A stretch of 18,664 nt of DNA from Spirochaetales bacterium (GTDB lineage Bacteria > Spirochaetota > Spirochaetia > SZUA-6 > DRHE01), in NCBI GenBank assembly GCA_016930895.1, contig JAFGFV010000144.1, positions 1-18,664 of the forward strand, read 5' to 3'. Position numbers and translations under genes: made by a program. Every line of letters begins with the position of its first letter. The stretch's first letter is position 1. The notes below the pieces were generated by a model, which saw nothing but the letters and a program-made list of their open reading frames with translations, was not told the DNA's origin and made no database searches. Below, piece after piece: positions 1-6,669 of this stretch.

Positions 1-481
1 CGGCTGCGGCAGGTTCCCCCCTGTGGGTCTCGAAGCGCCCGGCCAGGCGCCGCCTGCGGGCTCGGCGCGCCGCGAGGATCCCGTACAGCTCCACCAGAAC
101 CAGGATGCACAGGAGCACCGCCGCGAGAGGACGGCCCAGGACCTGGACCAACAGATCCGGAAGGTAGGAACCCGGAATCCTTCCGTGCAGGAGCACCTTG
201 TGGAACACGCTGGTGGTCACAAAAGGCAGCAAGAACAGGTTCAGAAACAGGATGCCCCAGGGGGAGAAGCGCCTGGAGAGCAGGAATCCGCTCAGGACGA
301 ACAGGTACACCGGTATGAAGAAGGCCGCCCAGAGAAACGTGGAGAACAAGAAATCTCCGGGTAAAGCCAGAAAGCTGTCCCTCCCCTGGAGGGTGTGGAT
401 CAGCGCCAGGCAGACTGCGGCCCCCAGAGCGGCGAAGAGAATCGACAAAATCCAGGCCAGGGTAGAGCTGCGGTGCTTCAC
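1..481 (-). CDS. N-terminal part of a four-TM membrane protein (possibly FtsK/SpoIIIE-like), cut by window edge
   Basis: This is an open minus-strand frame that leaves the window at its left edge, so only about 160 N-terminal residues are seen. They contain four hydrophobic segments: one starting LAWILSILFAALG, a second around FLWAAFFIPVYLFVL, a third around GILFLNLFLLPFV and a fourth around LAAVLLCILVLVELYGIL. An arginine-rich stretch (ARRARRRR) follows and should lie in the cytoplasm. Four TM helices at the N-terminus followed by a basic linker fits the membrane domain of FtsK/SpoIIIE translocases, but no motor domain is visible, so this is only a suggestion. I chose GTG at 481 because AGAGG lies 5 nt upstream; GTG at 514, behind TAGGG, is an alternative. 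It lies downstream of uppP on the same strand, about 170 nt away. Confidence 0.6.
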   Translation of the reverse strand, partial: MKHRSSTLAWILSILFAALGAAVCLALIHTLQGRDSFLALPGDFLFSTFLWAAFFIPVYLFVLSGFLLSRRFSPWGILFLNLFLLPFVTTSVFHKVLLHGRIPGSYLPDLLVQVLGRPLAAVLLCILVLVELYGILAARRARRRRLAGRFETHRGEPAAA

Positions 482-544
482 TACTGCCTCTACGTTGGTT
501 ATCGGTAGGTTCACCTGCGCCCTAAAAGGCTGTTGCGGGCCGCC

Positions 545-631
545 GCGCTCTTGCCGGATACGGAGCGGTCGCGGGCCAGGGGGCTTTCACGGGGCACAGC
601 GTTGTTGTGCGATACGGAGCGCTCGTGGCGC
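545..631. repeat. Imperfect 33-nt direct repeat in the uppP/left-edge gene intergenic region
   Basis: Two copies (545-577 and 599-631), offset by 54 nt, match at about 24 of 33 positions and share an identical 11-nt core GATACGGAGCG (CGCTCCGTATC on the transcribed strand). They fill most of the otherwise empty gap between the uppP stop and the start of the left-edge gene. No terminator with a T-run and no convincing promoter was seen in this gap. The repeat could be a pair of regulator sites or a decayed short duplication. Confidence 0.4.
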
Positions 632-653
632 AAGGAGGCCCGGCCAACCAACC

Positions 654-1469
654 CTACAGGAGAACGAGGCCGACTACCCCAAGGGGCACCAAGTAGGCCG
701 CAAACCAGGGCAGGCGCCCGCCGCGCACCAGCCGCAACAGCAGCACCAGCGCCCCCAGGCCTACCACGAAAGAAGCGATCACTCCTGCGCTCAGGGCAAG
801 AGGCCGCACCTGGGCAAGCAGGGCGTCAGCCTGCCGCAGCTGAAGCAGGAGGGCACCCACTATGGCCGGGATGGCCAGCAAGAACGAGTACTCACCCGCC
901 TTCTCCCGCTGCAAACCCAGCAGCAGGGCGGCGGAAATCGTGATCCCGGAGCGGGAGATGCCCGGGAAGACCCCGATCCCCTGAGCAGTCCCGATGACCA
1001 GTACCGCGAGGATCCCGATCTCCCGGTAGCCCTTCCGGCCCCGGGCCGCCAGGGTAGAGAGCAGGATCGCCGCGGTCACCAGGAACAGGGCGGCCACGAC
1101 CCGCGGTTCGCCGAGCAGCCCCTCCTCCATGCGCGAGATCAGGAGTCCGATCACCGCCGTCGGGATGGACCCCAGGACGATGTAGCCGAGCAGCCGCAGA
1201 TTCTCTCTATCCTCTTCTCGACGCTGTCCGGGCTTCCGCCCCCTGGCCAGCCACCGGCCCAGGGCCCCAAGAATCGCCGCGATGCGGCGCCGAAACACGA
1301 CCACCACCACGGCCAGGGTCGATACGTGCAGGAGCACGTCGTACAGCACGGGCACGTCCCCCAGGCCCCACCAGTGCCTGACCAAAACCAGGTGCCCCGA
1401 CGAGGAGATCGGCAGGAACTCTGCCACCCCCTGAAGGGCCCCAAGCAGGACCGACTGCAGCGTGCTCAT
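654..1469 (-). CDS. uppP: Undecaprenyl-diphosphatase (BacA/UppP family)
   Basis: This integral membrane enzyme dephosphorylates undecaprenyl diphosphate, recycling the lipid carrier for peptidoglycan and other surface polymers. Its activity is also known to raise bacitracin tolerance. The 271-residue length is normal for the family. Both signature motifs are present: EFLPISSSGH (residues 17-26, with the catalytic-region Glu17 and His26) and PGISRSG (169-175, with Arg173 matching the conserved Arg of the E. coli enzyme). Several hydrophobic helices run through the protein, with a charged loop around residues 75-90. The ATG overlaps the stop of the upstream lytic transglycosylase as ATGA, which indicates translational coupling and a shared cell-wall operon. 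The stop is TAG at 654. Confidence 0.96.
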   Translation of the reverse strand: MSTLQSVLLGALQGVAEFLPISSSGHLVLVRHWWGLGDVPVLYDVLLHVSTLAVVVVVFRRRIAAILGALGRWLARGRKPGQRREEDRENLRLLGYIVLGSIPTAVIGLLISRMEEGLLGEPRVVAALFLVTAAILLSTLAARGRKGYREIGILAVLVIGTAQGIGVFPGISRSGITISAALLLGLQREKAGEYSFLLAIPAIVGALLLQLRQADALLAQVRPLALSAGVIASFVVGLGALVLLLRLVRGGRLPWFAAYLVPLGVVGLVLL

Positions 1470-3880
1470 CTTTGCCTGTCCCCCTCTGCGCGGAGCTCGG
1501 GATAGAATCGTAGAGCCACCGCCTGAAGGTCAAGACCGTAGTATAGCCGCCCGTACTGCGCCGCGGATACCAGGATCTTCCGGACGTATCCGCGGGTCTC
1601 GGGGAACGGAACCGCCTCGACCAGCAGATCCACGGGCAGAGATCCGTAGCGGCGCTCCCAGCTGCGAACCCGCGAAAGCCCGGCGTTGTAGGCCATCAGG
1701 GCTTTCGGGATGCTCTGGAGCCTGGACGCCAGCCGGCTGAAGTGCTCGGCCCCGAGCCGGAGGTTCGTATCCGGGTCCCGGAGGTCGTACGATTCCAGGC
1801 GCAGCCTGCGGGCGCTGTCCGCCGCGGTCTCCCCCATGAGCTGGGTCAGGCCCACCGCGCCCGAGCGGGAGACGATGTGAGGATCGAAATGGCTCTCCTC
1901 GCGCACCAGCGCGTAGAACAGCTCCCGGGCGATGCCGTAGCGTTCGGCTAGAGCCTGGATTGAGGACCCGTAGCCGCGAGGGTAGAGAAGCTCGAAATCC
2001 AGCGCCTCCGGCGCCCCTTGGCTCCGGGCCAGATATCGGTTGATCAGCCTGATCGACCGCAGGTACTCCCCCCGCTCGTTCAGATCGCGGGCGGCTTCCC
2101 GCAGGAGATCGACCGGGAACGCCCCGGCGTCCGGTACGGCCGGGAGCTCAAGGGTGCGTTCACCGTCCAGGAGGCCGTCCGCCCGGCGGGTCAGCAGGGC
2201 GTAACCCTCGGCCACGAGTCCGAACGCGAGGTAGCCCCGCACGAGTTCAGCGGCCTGCACCCAGCCCGCGGCTCGCGCCGAGCCCGCGGCTTGCGCCGAG
2301 CCCGCGGCCTCCGCCGGGGCAGCGCCTTCGCCCCTGTCGTGCGCATCCGCGGAGTCCGCCTGGGCGCCCGGCCACGCCCCGGAGGCGGGCGGCGCCGAGA
2401 GGGTCTCGTCGGGCTCGTCGTGCGGCGGGAGAGCCGCCGACGGCGCACCGATCAGGGCGGCGGCCAACAGGGAATGATATCCGCCGGGGTCCGCATCCCG
2501 GGCTTCCCGCAGCAGAGCGGCCACCTGCTCCCGGTCGGGCGCTCCCGGCAGCCCCAGGCTCCCCGCCCGGCCTAGCAGGTACGCCAGCCGCGAACGGCTG
2601 GCAGCCGGCCCCCGGGGACCCATAGCCGCCAGCAAGGCCGACATGTCCTGCCATCGCGATGCGGCCACCAGCGACGAGATCTCCTCCTCGATCAAGTCCC
2701 GGAAGTAAGACGGATCCCGCCAGGCGGAAGCCGCCCCCTGCAGCTCCGCCGCAAACACCTCCGGGCCCCCCCGCCGCGCCAGTTCGAGCAGAAACCAGGC
2801 AGCCCGGTCGCGCTGCGAGTCTGAAGTCGAGGCGGCGACCACCGCGCGGAGAAGCTCCGCGGCTTCCCTGGTCTGCCCACCCCGGCGCAGAAGCCGGCCG
2901 GCCAGCTCCCGGGCGTAGAGCCCGTCACCGGGCGGCAGCAGCGGGGCGAGCCCCAGGAGAAGCGCGGAGGCCCGGCCGTGCTCCCCGGAGGCGAACCCTG
3001 CCGCCGCCGTCTCGAACAACAGGCTCGACCAGGCAAGCTCCCCGGCGAGAGCATATTCTCTGCCGCCGCCCGGGCTGGCCAGCGCGGGCAGGGCTTCCGC
3101 CAGCAGGGACAGGGCTCGCGCGGGCTCCGTGGCGCCGAGGAGCTTGGCCTCGAGCAGAGCCTGCTCGGCCGGGAGGAAATCCTCCAGCTGCCCGCGCAGC
3201 TGCAGGAAGCTCAGGGCGCGTCCATGCAGGGTTCCCACTCTGGATTCCACGAACAGGCGGACGAACGACCTCTGCCAATCCGGGCGCTCGAGGCGGCAGC
3301 CGGCTACCGCCTCGAAGAGGTCCAGCTCGTCGTCCCACAGGCCTCCCGGCTCCATTCCGGAGCGGCGTAGCCCCGCCAGGCGCTCCAGCACCTCCGCGTC
3401 CCGCTGCTGCCAGTACAGGGCCTCCGTGAGCAGCCGCTCGGCCACGAAGCGCCTCCGCGGGTCCCGGAGCCTGCGCAGGGCCCTCGAGGCTTCCTCTTGC
3501 ACCTCGGAATAACGCTCCTGTCCCAGCAGACCCGCGAGCAGCTCGAGCAGGGCTTCCTCGCTCCACGGGGCGGTGCCCTTCTCCCACTCCAGGCGCAGGA
3601 GGTGCTCGACGGCCTCCGGCCGGTCGAGCGCCCTGAAATGGAGGGCGAGATAGTACGGGGCCTGCCTGCCCAGGCGCAGTGCCTCGTGGCGGTTGTCCCG
3701 GTTGACCTCCGCGGCCAACAGGGCGGAGCCGTCCCCCCGCGCCAGGCTGTGCCTGAGCTCCTCGAGCGGGATCTGCCACACCGTATCCGCCGTGCACCGC
3801 ACGAAGGAGAGGGAGAAGAGCAGGATCAGCGTGAGGGTGAGGGCCTTACGGTTCAGGGACGAAAAGCTTGCTGCCCGCAA
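1466..3880 (-). CDS. Large SLT-type lytic transglycosylase with N-terminal helical (TPR-like) region
   Basis: This is a predicted periplasmic murein lytic transglycosylase, which cleaves the MurNAc-GlcNAc bond to give 1,6-anhydro ends. The catalytic SLT domain is C-terminal (about 640-790). It contains REESHFDP with the catalytic Glu at about 662, then GAVGLTQLM, LMAYNAGLSRVRSW and a RGYVRKIL segment. The preceding 600 residues are Ala/Leu/Arg-rich helices, like the superhelical U/L domains of Slt70. At 804 residues it is longer than E. coli Slt70. A hydrophobic leader ends in SFVRC, which could be a relaxed lipobox or an ordinary signal peptide. A low-complexity Ala/Gly stretch (about 490-540) holds an 18-nt tandem repeat. 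The start is uncertain: TTG at 3880 gives a 35-nt overlap with the LysM gene and has no clear ribosome binding site. uppP follows with an ATGA overlap. Confidence 0.9.
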   Translation of the reverse strand: MRAASFSSLNRKALTLTLILLFSLSFVRCTADTVWQIPLEELRHSLARGDGSALLAAEVNRDNRHEALRLGRQAPYYLALHFRALDRPEAVEHLLRLEWEKGTAPWSEEALLELLAGLLGQERYSEVQEEASRALRRLRDPRRRFVAERLLTEALYWQQRDAEVLERLAGLRRSGMEPGGLWDDELDLFEAVAGCRLERPDWQRSFVRLFVESRVGTLHGRALSFLQLRGQLEDFLPAEQALLEAKLLGATEPARALSLLAEALPALASPGGGREYALAGELAWSSLLFETAAAGFASGEHGRASALLLGLAPLLPPGDGLYARELAGRLLRRGGQTREAAELLRAVVAASTSDSQRDRAAWFLLELARRGGPEVFAAELQGAASAWRDPSYFRDLIEEEISSLVAASRWQDMSALLAAMGPRGPAASRSRLAYLLGRAGSLGLPGAPDREQVAALLREARDADPGGYHSLLAAALIGAPSAALPPHDEPDETLSAPPASGAWPGAQADSADAHDRGEGAAPAEAAGSAQAAGSARAAGWVQAAELVRGYLAFGLVAEGYALLTRRADGLLDGERTLELPAVPDAGAFPVDLLREAARDLNERGEYLRSIRLINRYLARSQGAPEALDFELLYPRGYGSSIQALAERYGIARELFYALVREESHFDPHIVSRSGAVGLTQLMGETAADSARRLRLESYDLRDPDTNLRLGAEHFSRLASRLQSIPKALMAYNAGLSRVRSWERRYGSLPVDLLVEAVPFPETRGYVRKILVSAAQYGRLYYGLDLQAVALRFYPELRAEGDRQR
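2263..2316 (-). repeat. 18-nt in-frame tandem repeat (three copies)
   Basis: Three adjacent 18-nt units (2263-2280, 2281-2298, 2299-2316) begin with AGCCCGCGGC on the plus strand. They encode consecutive Ala-Ala-Gly-type hexapeptides (AGSAQA, AGSARA, AGWVQA) in the linker of the lytic transglycosylase. Units 1 and 2 differ at one position and unit 3 at a few, so copy number could vary without breaking the reading frame. Confidence 0.8.
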
Positions 3881-4826
3881 ATATCAGGTCCGGATTGACG
3901 ATCTCATTGGCCCTGGCGAGCCTCGGATACAGCCAGGGGTTGCGGTAGTACGTGGCGGCTATGTCCCAGAGGGTATCTCCGCGTTTGATTTCATACCACA
4001 CTCCGCCTGCAGGGGCGGAGGCTGGAGTTTTTTTTTCCGCTTCCGAGACCGCAGCGGACGACGCCTCGGCAGCCCCCTCCCCGGGAACCGCGGTCTCGGG
4101 GAGTCCAGTCTCGGAACCCTCGGTCCCGGAAACCTCGATTTCGGAAACGCCAGCCTCTCCAGCCTGGGCGCCCGGAGTTTCCTCCAGCAGCGCGTCGGCC
4201 TGAGCTGCCGACTCGGCGGCCTGCCGGCTGCCGAGAAGCTGTGGGATCCTGCCCCCGTCCACCGAGCGGAACACGACGAAAGCGATCGCGGCGATCAGGA
4301 GCAGGGCCAGCACGACGAAAGCCGCCAGCAGCAGGGGACGTCGCTTGCGACGGTGCAGGTGTTCCTTGCGCCGGTCCCCCGGACCAATCGGATAGGTCTC
4401 TCCCGTGAGCAGGTCCTCGCCGCGCCCCTCGGGCTCACGCTCGCTGCCGCCGGACGGGCCTTCCGGCTCCAACTCGAACTCCGGCGGACCCCCCGCCGGG
4501 ATGGCCCCGAGCTGCACCGTGACACTCTTGCGCCCGCCGCCGGCCCGGTCGGCCGCCGTAGCGCTGAGGCTCCCTTCCTCGTCCAGTGCGAGGACGAGCT
4601 CGATCTCCGGATCGTTCTTGGGAGCGGCCTGGATCTCTTCGATCGACAGGGTGCCGAGATACTCGGCATCGTCCACCTCGCCGCCCTCCCCGCGGTACAG
4701 GTCGATGTGCACCGCTTCCTGGTTGTCCCGCACGGTGGTTAGAATCAGGCGTTTGCGGCCGGCAATCCCTTCATCCAGGACGGGGTAGAGAGAACCGTCC
4801 GCCAGCTTGAGTCCGATCTGGTTCAC
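3846..4826 (-). CDS. Membrane-anchored LysM protein with N-terminal Hsp70 substrate-domain-like region
   Basis: The 326-residue product has three parts. Residues 1-105 (LADGSLYPVL, RDNQEAVHIDLYRGE, EYLGTLSIEEI, ALDEEGSLSATAAD) resemble the beta-sandwich substrate-binding domain of DnaK/Hsp70 without its ATPase. A basic stop-transfer sequence precedes one TM helix (about 164-186). A long acidic Ala/Glu/Pro-rich linker leads to a C-terminal LysM domain (about 277-326, YEIKRGDTLWDIA ... AGSKLFVPEP), which binds peptidoglycan. The topology should be cytoplasmic N-terminus and periplasmic LysM. The frame is open upstream to 4949, but I chose GTG at 4826 because a strong promoter lies at 4854-4882 and AAAGGGG lies 11 nt upstream of the GTG. 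It is the first gene of an operon with the lytic transglycosylase and uppP. A slippery A-run with a hairpin occurs at 4001-4036. The Hsp70 likeness is my recognition, not a search result. Confidence 0.85.
   Translation of the reverse strand: MNQIGLKLADGSLYPVLDEGIAGRKRLILTTVRDNQEAVHIDLYRGEGGEVDDAEYLGTLSIEEIQAAPKNDPEIELVLALDEEGSLSATAADRAGGGRKSVTVQLGAIPAGGPPEFELEPEGPSGGSEREPEGRGEDLLTGETYPIGPGDRRKEHLHRRKRRPLLLAAFVVLALLLIAAIAFVVFRSVDGGRIPQLLGSRQAAESAAQADALLEETPGAQAGEAGVSEIEVSGTEGSETGLPETAVPGEGAAEASSAAVSEAEKKTPASAPAGGVWYEIKRGDTLWDIAATYYRNPWLYPRLARANEIVNPDLIFAGSKLFVPEP
4001..4036 (-). promoter_or_regulatory. Candidate -1 frameshift/slippage cassette: A9 run plus stem-loop
   Basis: On the coding (minus) strand the LysM gene reads GAA AAA AAA ACT, so an A AAA AAA heptamer lies in the zero frame inside a nine-A run (4036-4028). 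After a 7-nt spacer comes a perfect 7-bp stem CTCCGCC/GGCGGAG with a 6-nt loop (4020-4001). This order and spacing match known stimulated -1 frameshift sites such as E. coli dnaX. A -1 shift would add 12 residues and stop at TGA, giving about 278 residues with no LysM domain. The alternative is chance in an Ala/Glu/Lys linker. Confidence 0.5.
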
Positions 4827-4853
4827 CAGTGTGCTCGCCCCTTTCGTTTTCGA

Positions 4854-4882
4854 ATCGTAGCCCGGTGCTATGGGTTTGTCAA
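4854..4882 (-). promoter_or_regulatory. Sigma70-type promoter of the LysM-transglycosylase-uppP operon
   Basis: On the minus strand a perfect -35 hexamer TTGACA (4882-4877) is followed by a 17-nt spacer and TACGAT (4859-4854) as the -10 box. The predicted start of transcription near 4847 gives a leader of about 20 nt before GTG 4826. This argues against any translation start further upstream. Confidence 0.7.
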
Positions 4883-4921
4883 CGAGTTTTCCTCCGCCAA
4901 CCCTGGCAGGGCTCCCTCCCC

Positions 4922-4950
4922 TTGAGCACCCGACGCAGGCGGCCGACAAT
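4922..4950 (+). promoter_or_regulatory. Candidate promoter of the TPR gene
   Basis: TTGAGC (4922-4927), a 17-nt spacer and GACAAT (4945-4950) match the sigma70 consensus at four of six positions each. Transcription would begin near 4957, only about 4 nt before ATG 4961, giving an almost leaderless message. Confidence 0.4.
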
Positions 4951-4960
4951 CGAAACAGGT

Positions 4961-6172
4961 ATGAATGTCGTATTCTACCTGCTCGTTGCGGCGGCCGCGG
5001 GGGGACTCGCGGCCGGCGGGATCATCCTGGCGGCGCAGGGCCGCTCGAGCCCGGCGATGCCCCGGCGTGCAGGCGGAGGTGCAAGCCAGGCCGCGGGCGC
5101 GGGGATGCACCAACGCGCAGAACGGGGCGCAGACCAGCGTGCAGGCGGGGGTGCGGGCCGGGCCGCGCAGCCGCGCTCGGGCCGCAGGCACCGGGCCTCG
5201 CTCGCGCGAGCAGCCCGCAGGCGCCTCGAGGCTGGCCCCGAGGACCCCGATGCCCTGCTGACCCTGGCCGAGCTCGCCTACCACGGTCGCCAGTATCGCG
5301 AGGCATTCGCCCATTACAGGACCCTTGCCTCGCTGAACGCCGCCAGTCCGCCGCTCGACCCCTTCCGGGTGAACCTCCGTCTGGGTCAGACAGCGCTCGA
5401 GCTCGGGGACGTGGCCCGGGCCCGCGAGGCATTCCTGGCGGCCCGCCGCGTCAACGACAGGGACTTCGAAGTCAACTACAACCTCGGGCGGATCGAGCTC
5501 CGCCGCAGGAGCTATGCCGGCGCGTCGGCCTGTCTCGAGATGGCCCGAAAGGCGAATCCCGACCATCCCGAGGCCAACCGCCATCTGGGGGCGAGCCTCT
5601 ATTTTCTCAAGATGTACCCCAGAGCCGTGCAGGCGCTGGAGAAGGCTCTCGACTTCACCCCCGGAGACACCGAGGCGCAGTATCTGCTGGGGCGGTCCTA
5701 CCTCGCGCTCGGCCAGGCCGAAGCGGCCCTGGGGATCTTCAGCCGCCTGCGGCAGGACCGGCGGATCGGAGCCGCCGCCTGCCTGTACGCCGGAACGATC
5801 CACGCCCGGGCCCGGCGCTTTCGGGAAGCCGCCGAGGAGTTCCAGCGGGGCCTGCGCCGTCCCGCCACCCCGGAGGCGGTCACGCTGGAGCTCAAGTACC
5901 GCCTGGCGGCCGTCCGCCGCGGGCAGGGCAAGCTCGCCCGCTCAGTCAGGCTCTGGCGGGAGATCGCCCGGGCCCGACCAGGGTACAAGGACGTGGAGCA
6001 GAGACTGGCGAAGGAGCCTCCCGCGAGTCGCCCTCCGGGTCACGCCCGAATGAGAACCAGGTGTCTCTCCTCCTCGAGGAACGGCACCCTCAGGGCGCGA
6101 ACCTCTACATCCCCCGGCAGCAGGCCCGCAGCCAGGATTTCCGCCTCCAGACGGCTGCGCTTTCCCTTGTAG
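4961..6172 (+). CDS. Membrane-anchored TPR-repeat protein
   Basis: The 403-residue product starts with a hydrophobic segment (MNVVFYLLVAAAAGG ... GIILAAQ), a single TM anchor or uncleaved signal. A Gly/Ala/Arg-rich low-complexity linker follows (about 30-85). An array of tetratricopeptide repeats (about 90-350) shows typical units such as YNLGRIELRRRSYAGA, ANRHLGASLYFLKMYPRAVQ and AQYLLGRSYLALGQAEAALG. TPRs are protein-protein interaction scaffolds; the partner is unknown. I chose ATG 4961 because it begins the hydrophobic segment and follows a promoter-like sequence. No Shine-Dalgarno sequence at usable distance is seen. It is divergent from the LysM operon. The last 45 or so codons (an Arg/Ser-rich tail after QRLAKEP) overlap the end of rsmG on the other strand and look non-conserved, as if an original stop was lost. 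Confidence 0.85.
   Translation: MNVVFYLLVAAAAGGLAAGGIILAAQGRSSPAMPRRAGGGASQAAGAGMHQRAERGADQRAGGGAGRAAQPRSGRRHRASLARAARRRLEAGPEDPDALLTLAELAYHGRQYREAFAHYRTLASLNAASPPLDPFRVNLRLGQTALELGDVARAREAFLAARRVNDRDFEVNYNLGRIELRRRSYAGASACLEMARKANPDHPEANRHLGASLYFLKMYPRAVQALEKALDFTPGDTEAQYLLGRSYLALGQAEAALGIFSRLRQDRRIGAAACLYAGTIHARARRFREAAEEFQRGLRRPATPEAVTLELKYRLAAVRRGQGKLARSVRLWREIARARPGYKDVEQRLAKEPPASRPPGHARMRTRCLSSSRNGTLRARTSTSPGSRPAARISASRRLRFPL
5065..5167 (+). repeat. 72-nt-spaced imperfect direct repeat in the TPR-protein linker
   Basis: Two 31-nt segments (5065-5095 and 5137-5167) both begin GCGTGCAGGCGG and match at about 27 of 31 positions. They encode RAGGGASQAA and RAGGGAGRAA, 24 residues apart. 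This suggests the Gly/Ala linker between the membrane anchor and the TPR domain grew by an in-frame duplication. Confidence 0.6.
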
Positions 6173-6669
6173 GCTGCGATCCATCCGCCCGGCGCGACGC
6201 AGCGGCGCAGGCGAACCAGCTCCCGGTCCAGAGGGCTGAAGGCGCGGAAGGTGGCCACGTGATAGCCCTCCTCCAGCTCCGACAGCTGGGCCTCCCGCAC
6301 CGTCGCGTTGGTCAGGCCCGCCACCAGGCAGACGTTGCGCAGGAAGGCCGCCCTCTTGGCCGAGCGCTCCAGCAGGGTGAACTCCGAGTCCGGCAGCAGC
6401 ACCGCCAGCGGTATCCCCGGGAACCCGGCGCCGCTGCCCACGTCCAGGATCTTGCCCCGCGGCTCCAGCAGGCGGAGCACGGGGCAGGCCGCCAGCGAGT
6501 CGAGAAAGTGGCGGACCACGAGATCGTTCCCCTCCGCCTTCACGAATCCGTACGCCCGGTTCCACCGCTCCAGCTCCACCCGGAAGCGCTCCAGCTGGTC
6601 GAGCTGCCGGGGACTCGCCGAGAGCCCAAGCTGCTGCATGCCCTCGGTCAGCAAGTCGCCGGCGGTCAT
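6040..6669 (-). CDS. rsmG: 16S rRNA (guanine-527-N7) methyltransferase RsmG (GidB)
   Basis: This SAM-dependent enzyme methylates N7 of G527 in 16S rRNA; loss of this activity is known to give low-level streptomycin resistance. The 209-residue length is normal. The SAM-binding motif [11 protein letters not shown] is at residues 76-85, preceded by the family-typical RHFLDSL (53-59) and followed by [12 protein letters not shown] (motif II region). FRAFSPL stands where the family usually has SRAF. ATG 6669 overlaps the mnmG stop as ATGA, so it is translationally coupled and last in the mnmE-mnmG-rsmG operon. Its 3' end is overlapped on the opposite strand by the tail of the TPR gene (6040-6172). 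Confidence 0.96.
   Translation of the reverse strand: MTAGDLLTEGMQQLGLSASPRQLDQLERFRVELERWNRAYGFVKAEGNDLVVRHFLDSLAACPVLRLLEPRGKILDVGSGAGFPGIPLAVLLPDSEFTLLERSAKRAAFLRNVCLVAGLTNATVREAQLSELEEGYHVATFRAFSPLDRELVRLRRCVAPGGWIAAYKGKRSRLEAEILAAGLLPGDVEVRALRVPFLEEERHLVLIRA

Noticed and set aside
198..1505. Plus-strand frame of 435 codons across the left-edge gene and uppP
   Set aside because: It spans two genes and an intergenic gap on the other strand and has no coherent domain.
4827..4949. N-terminal extension of the LysM protein to an ATG at 4949
   Set aside because: The extension would include the promoter at 4854-4882 and encodes a low-complexity peptide; GTG 4826 follows an SD-like AAAGGGG.
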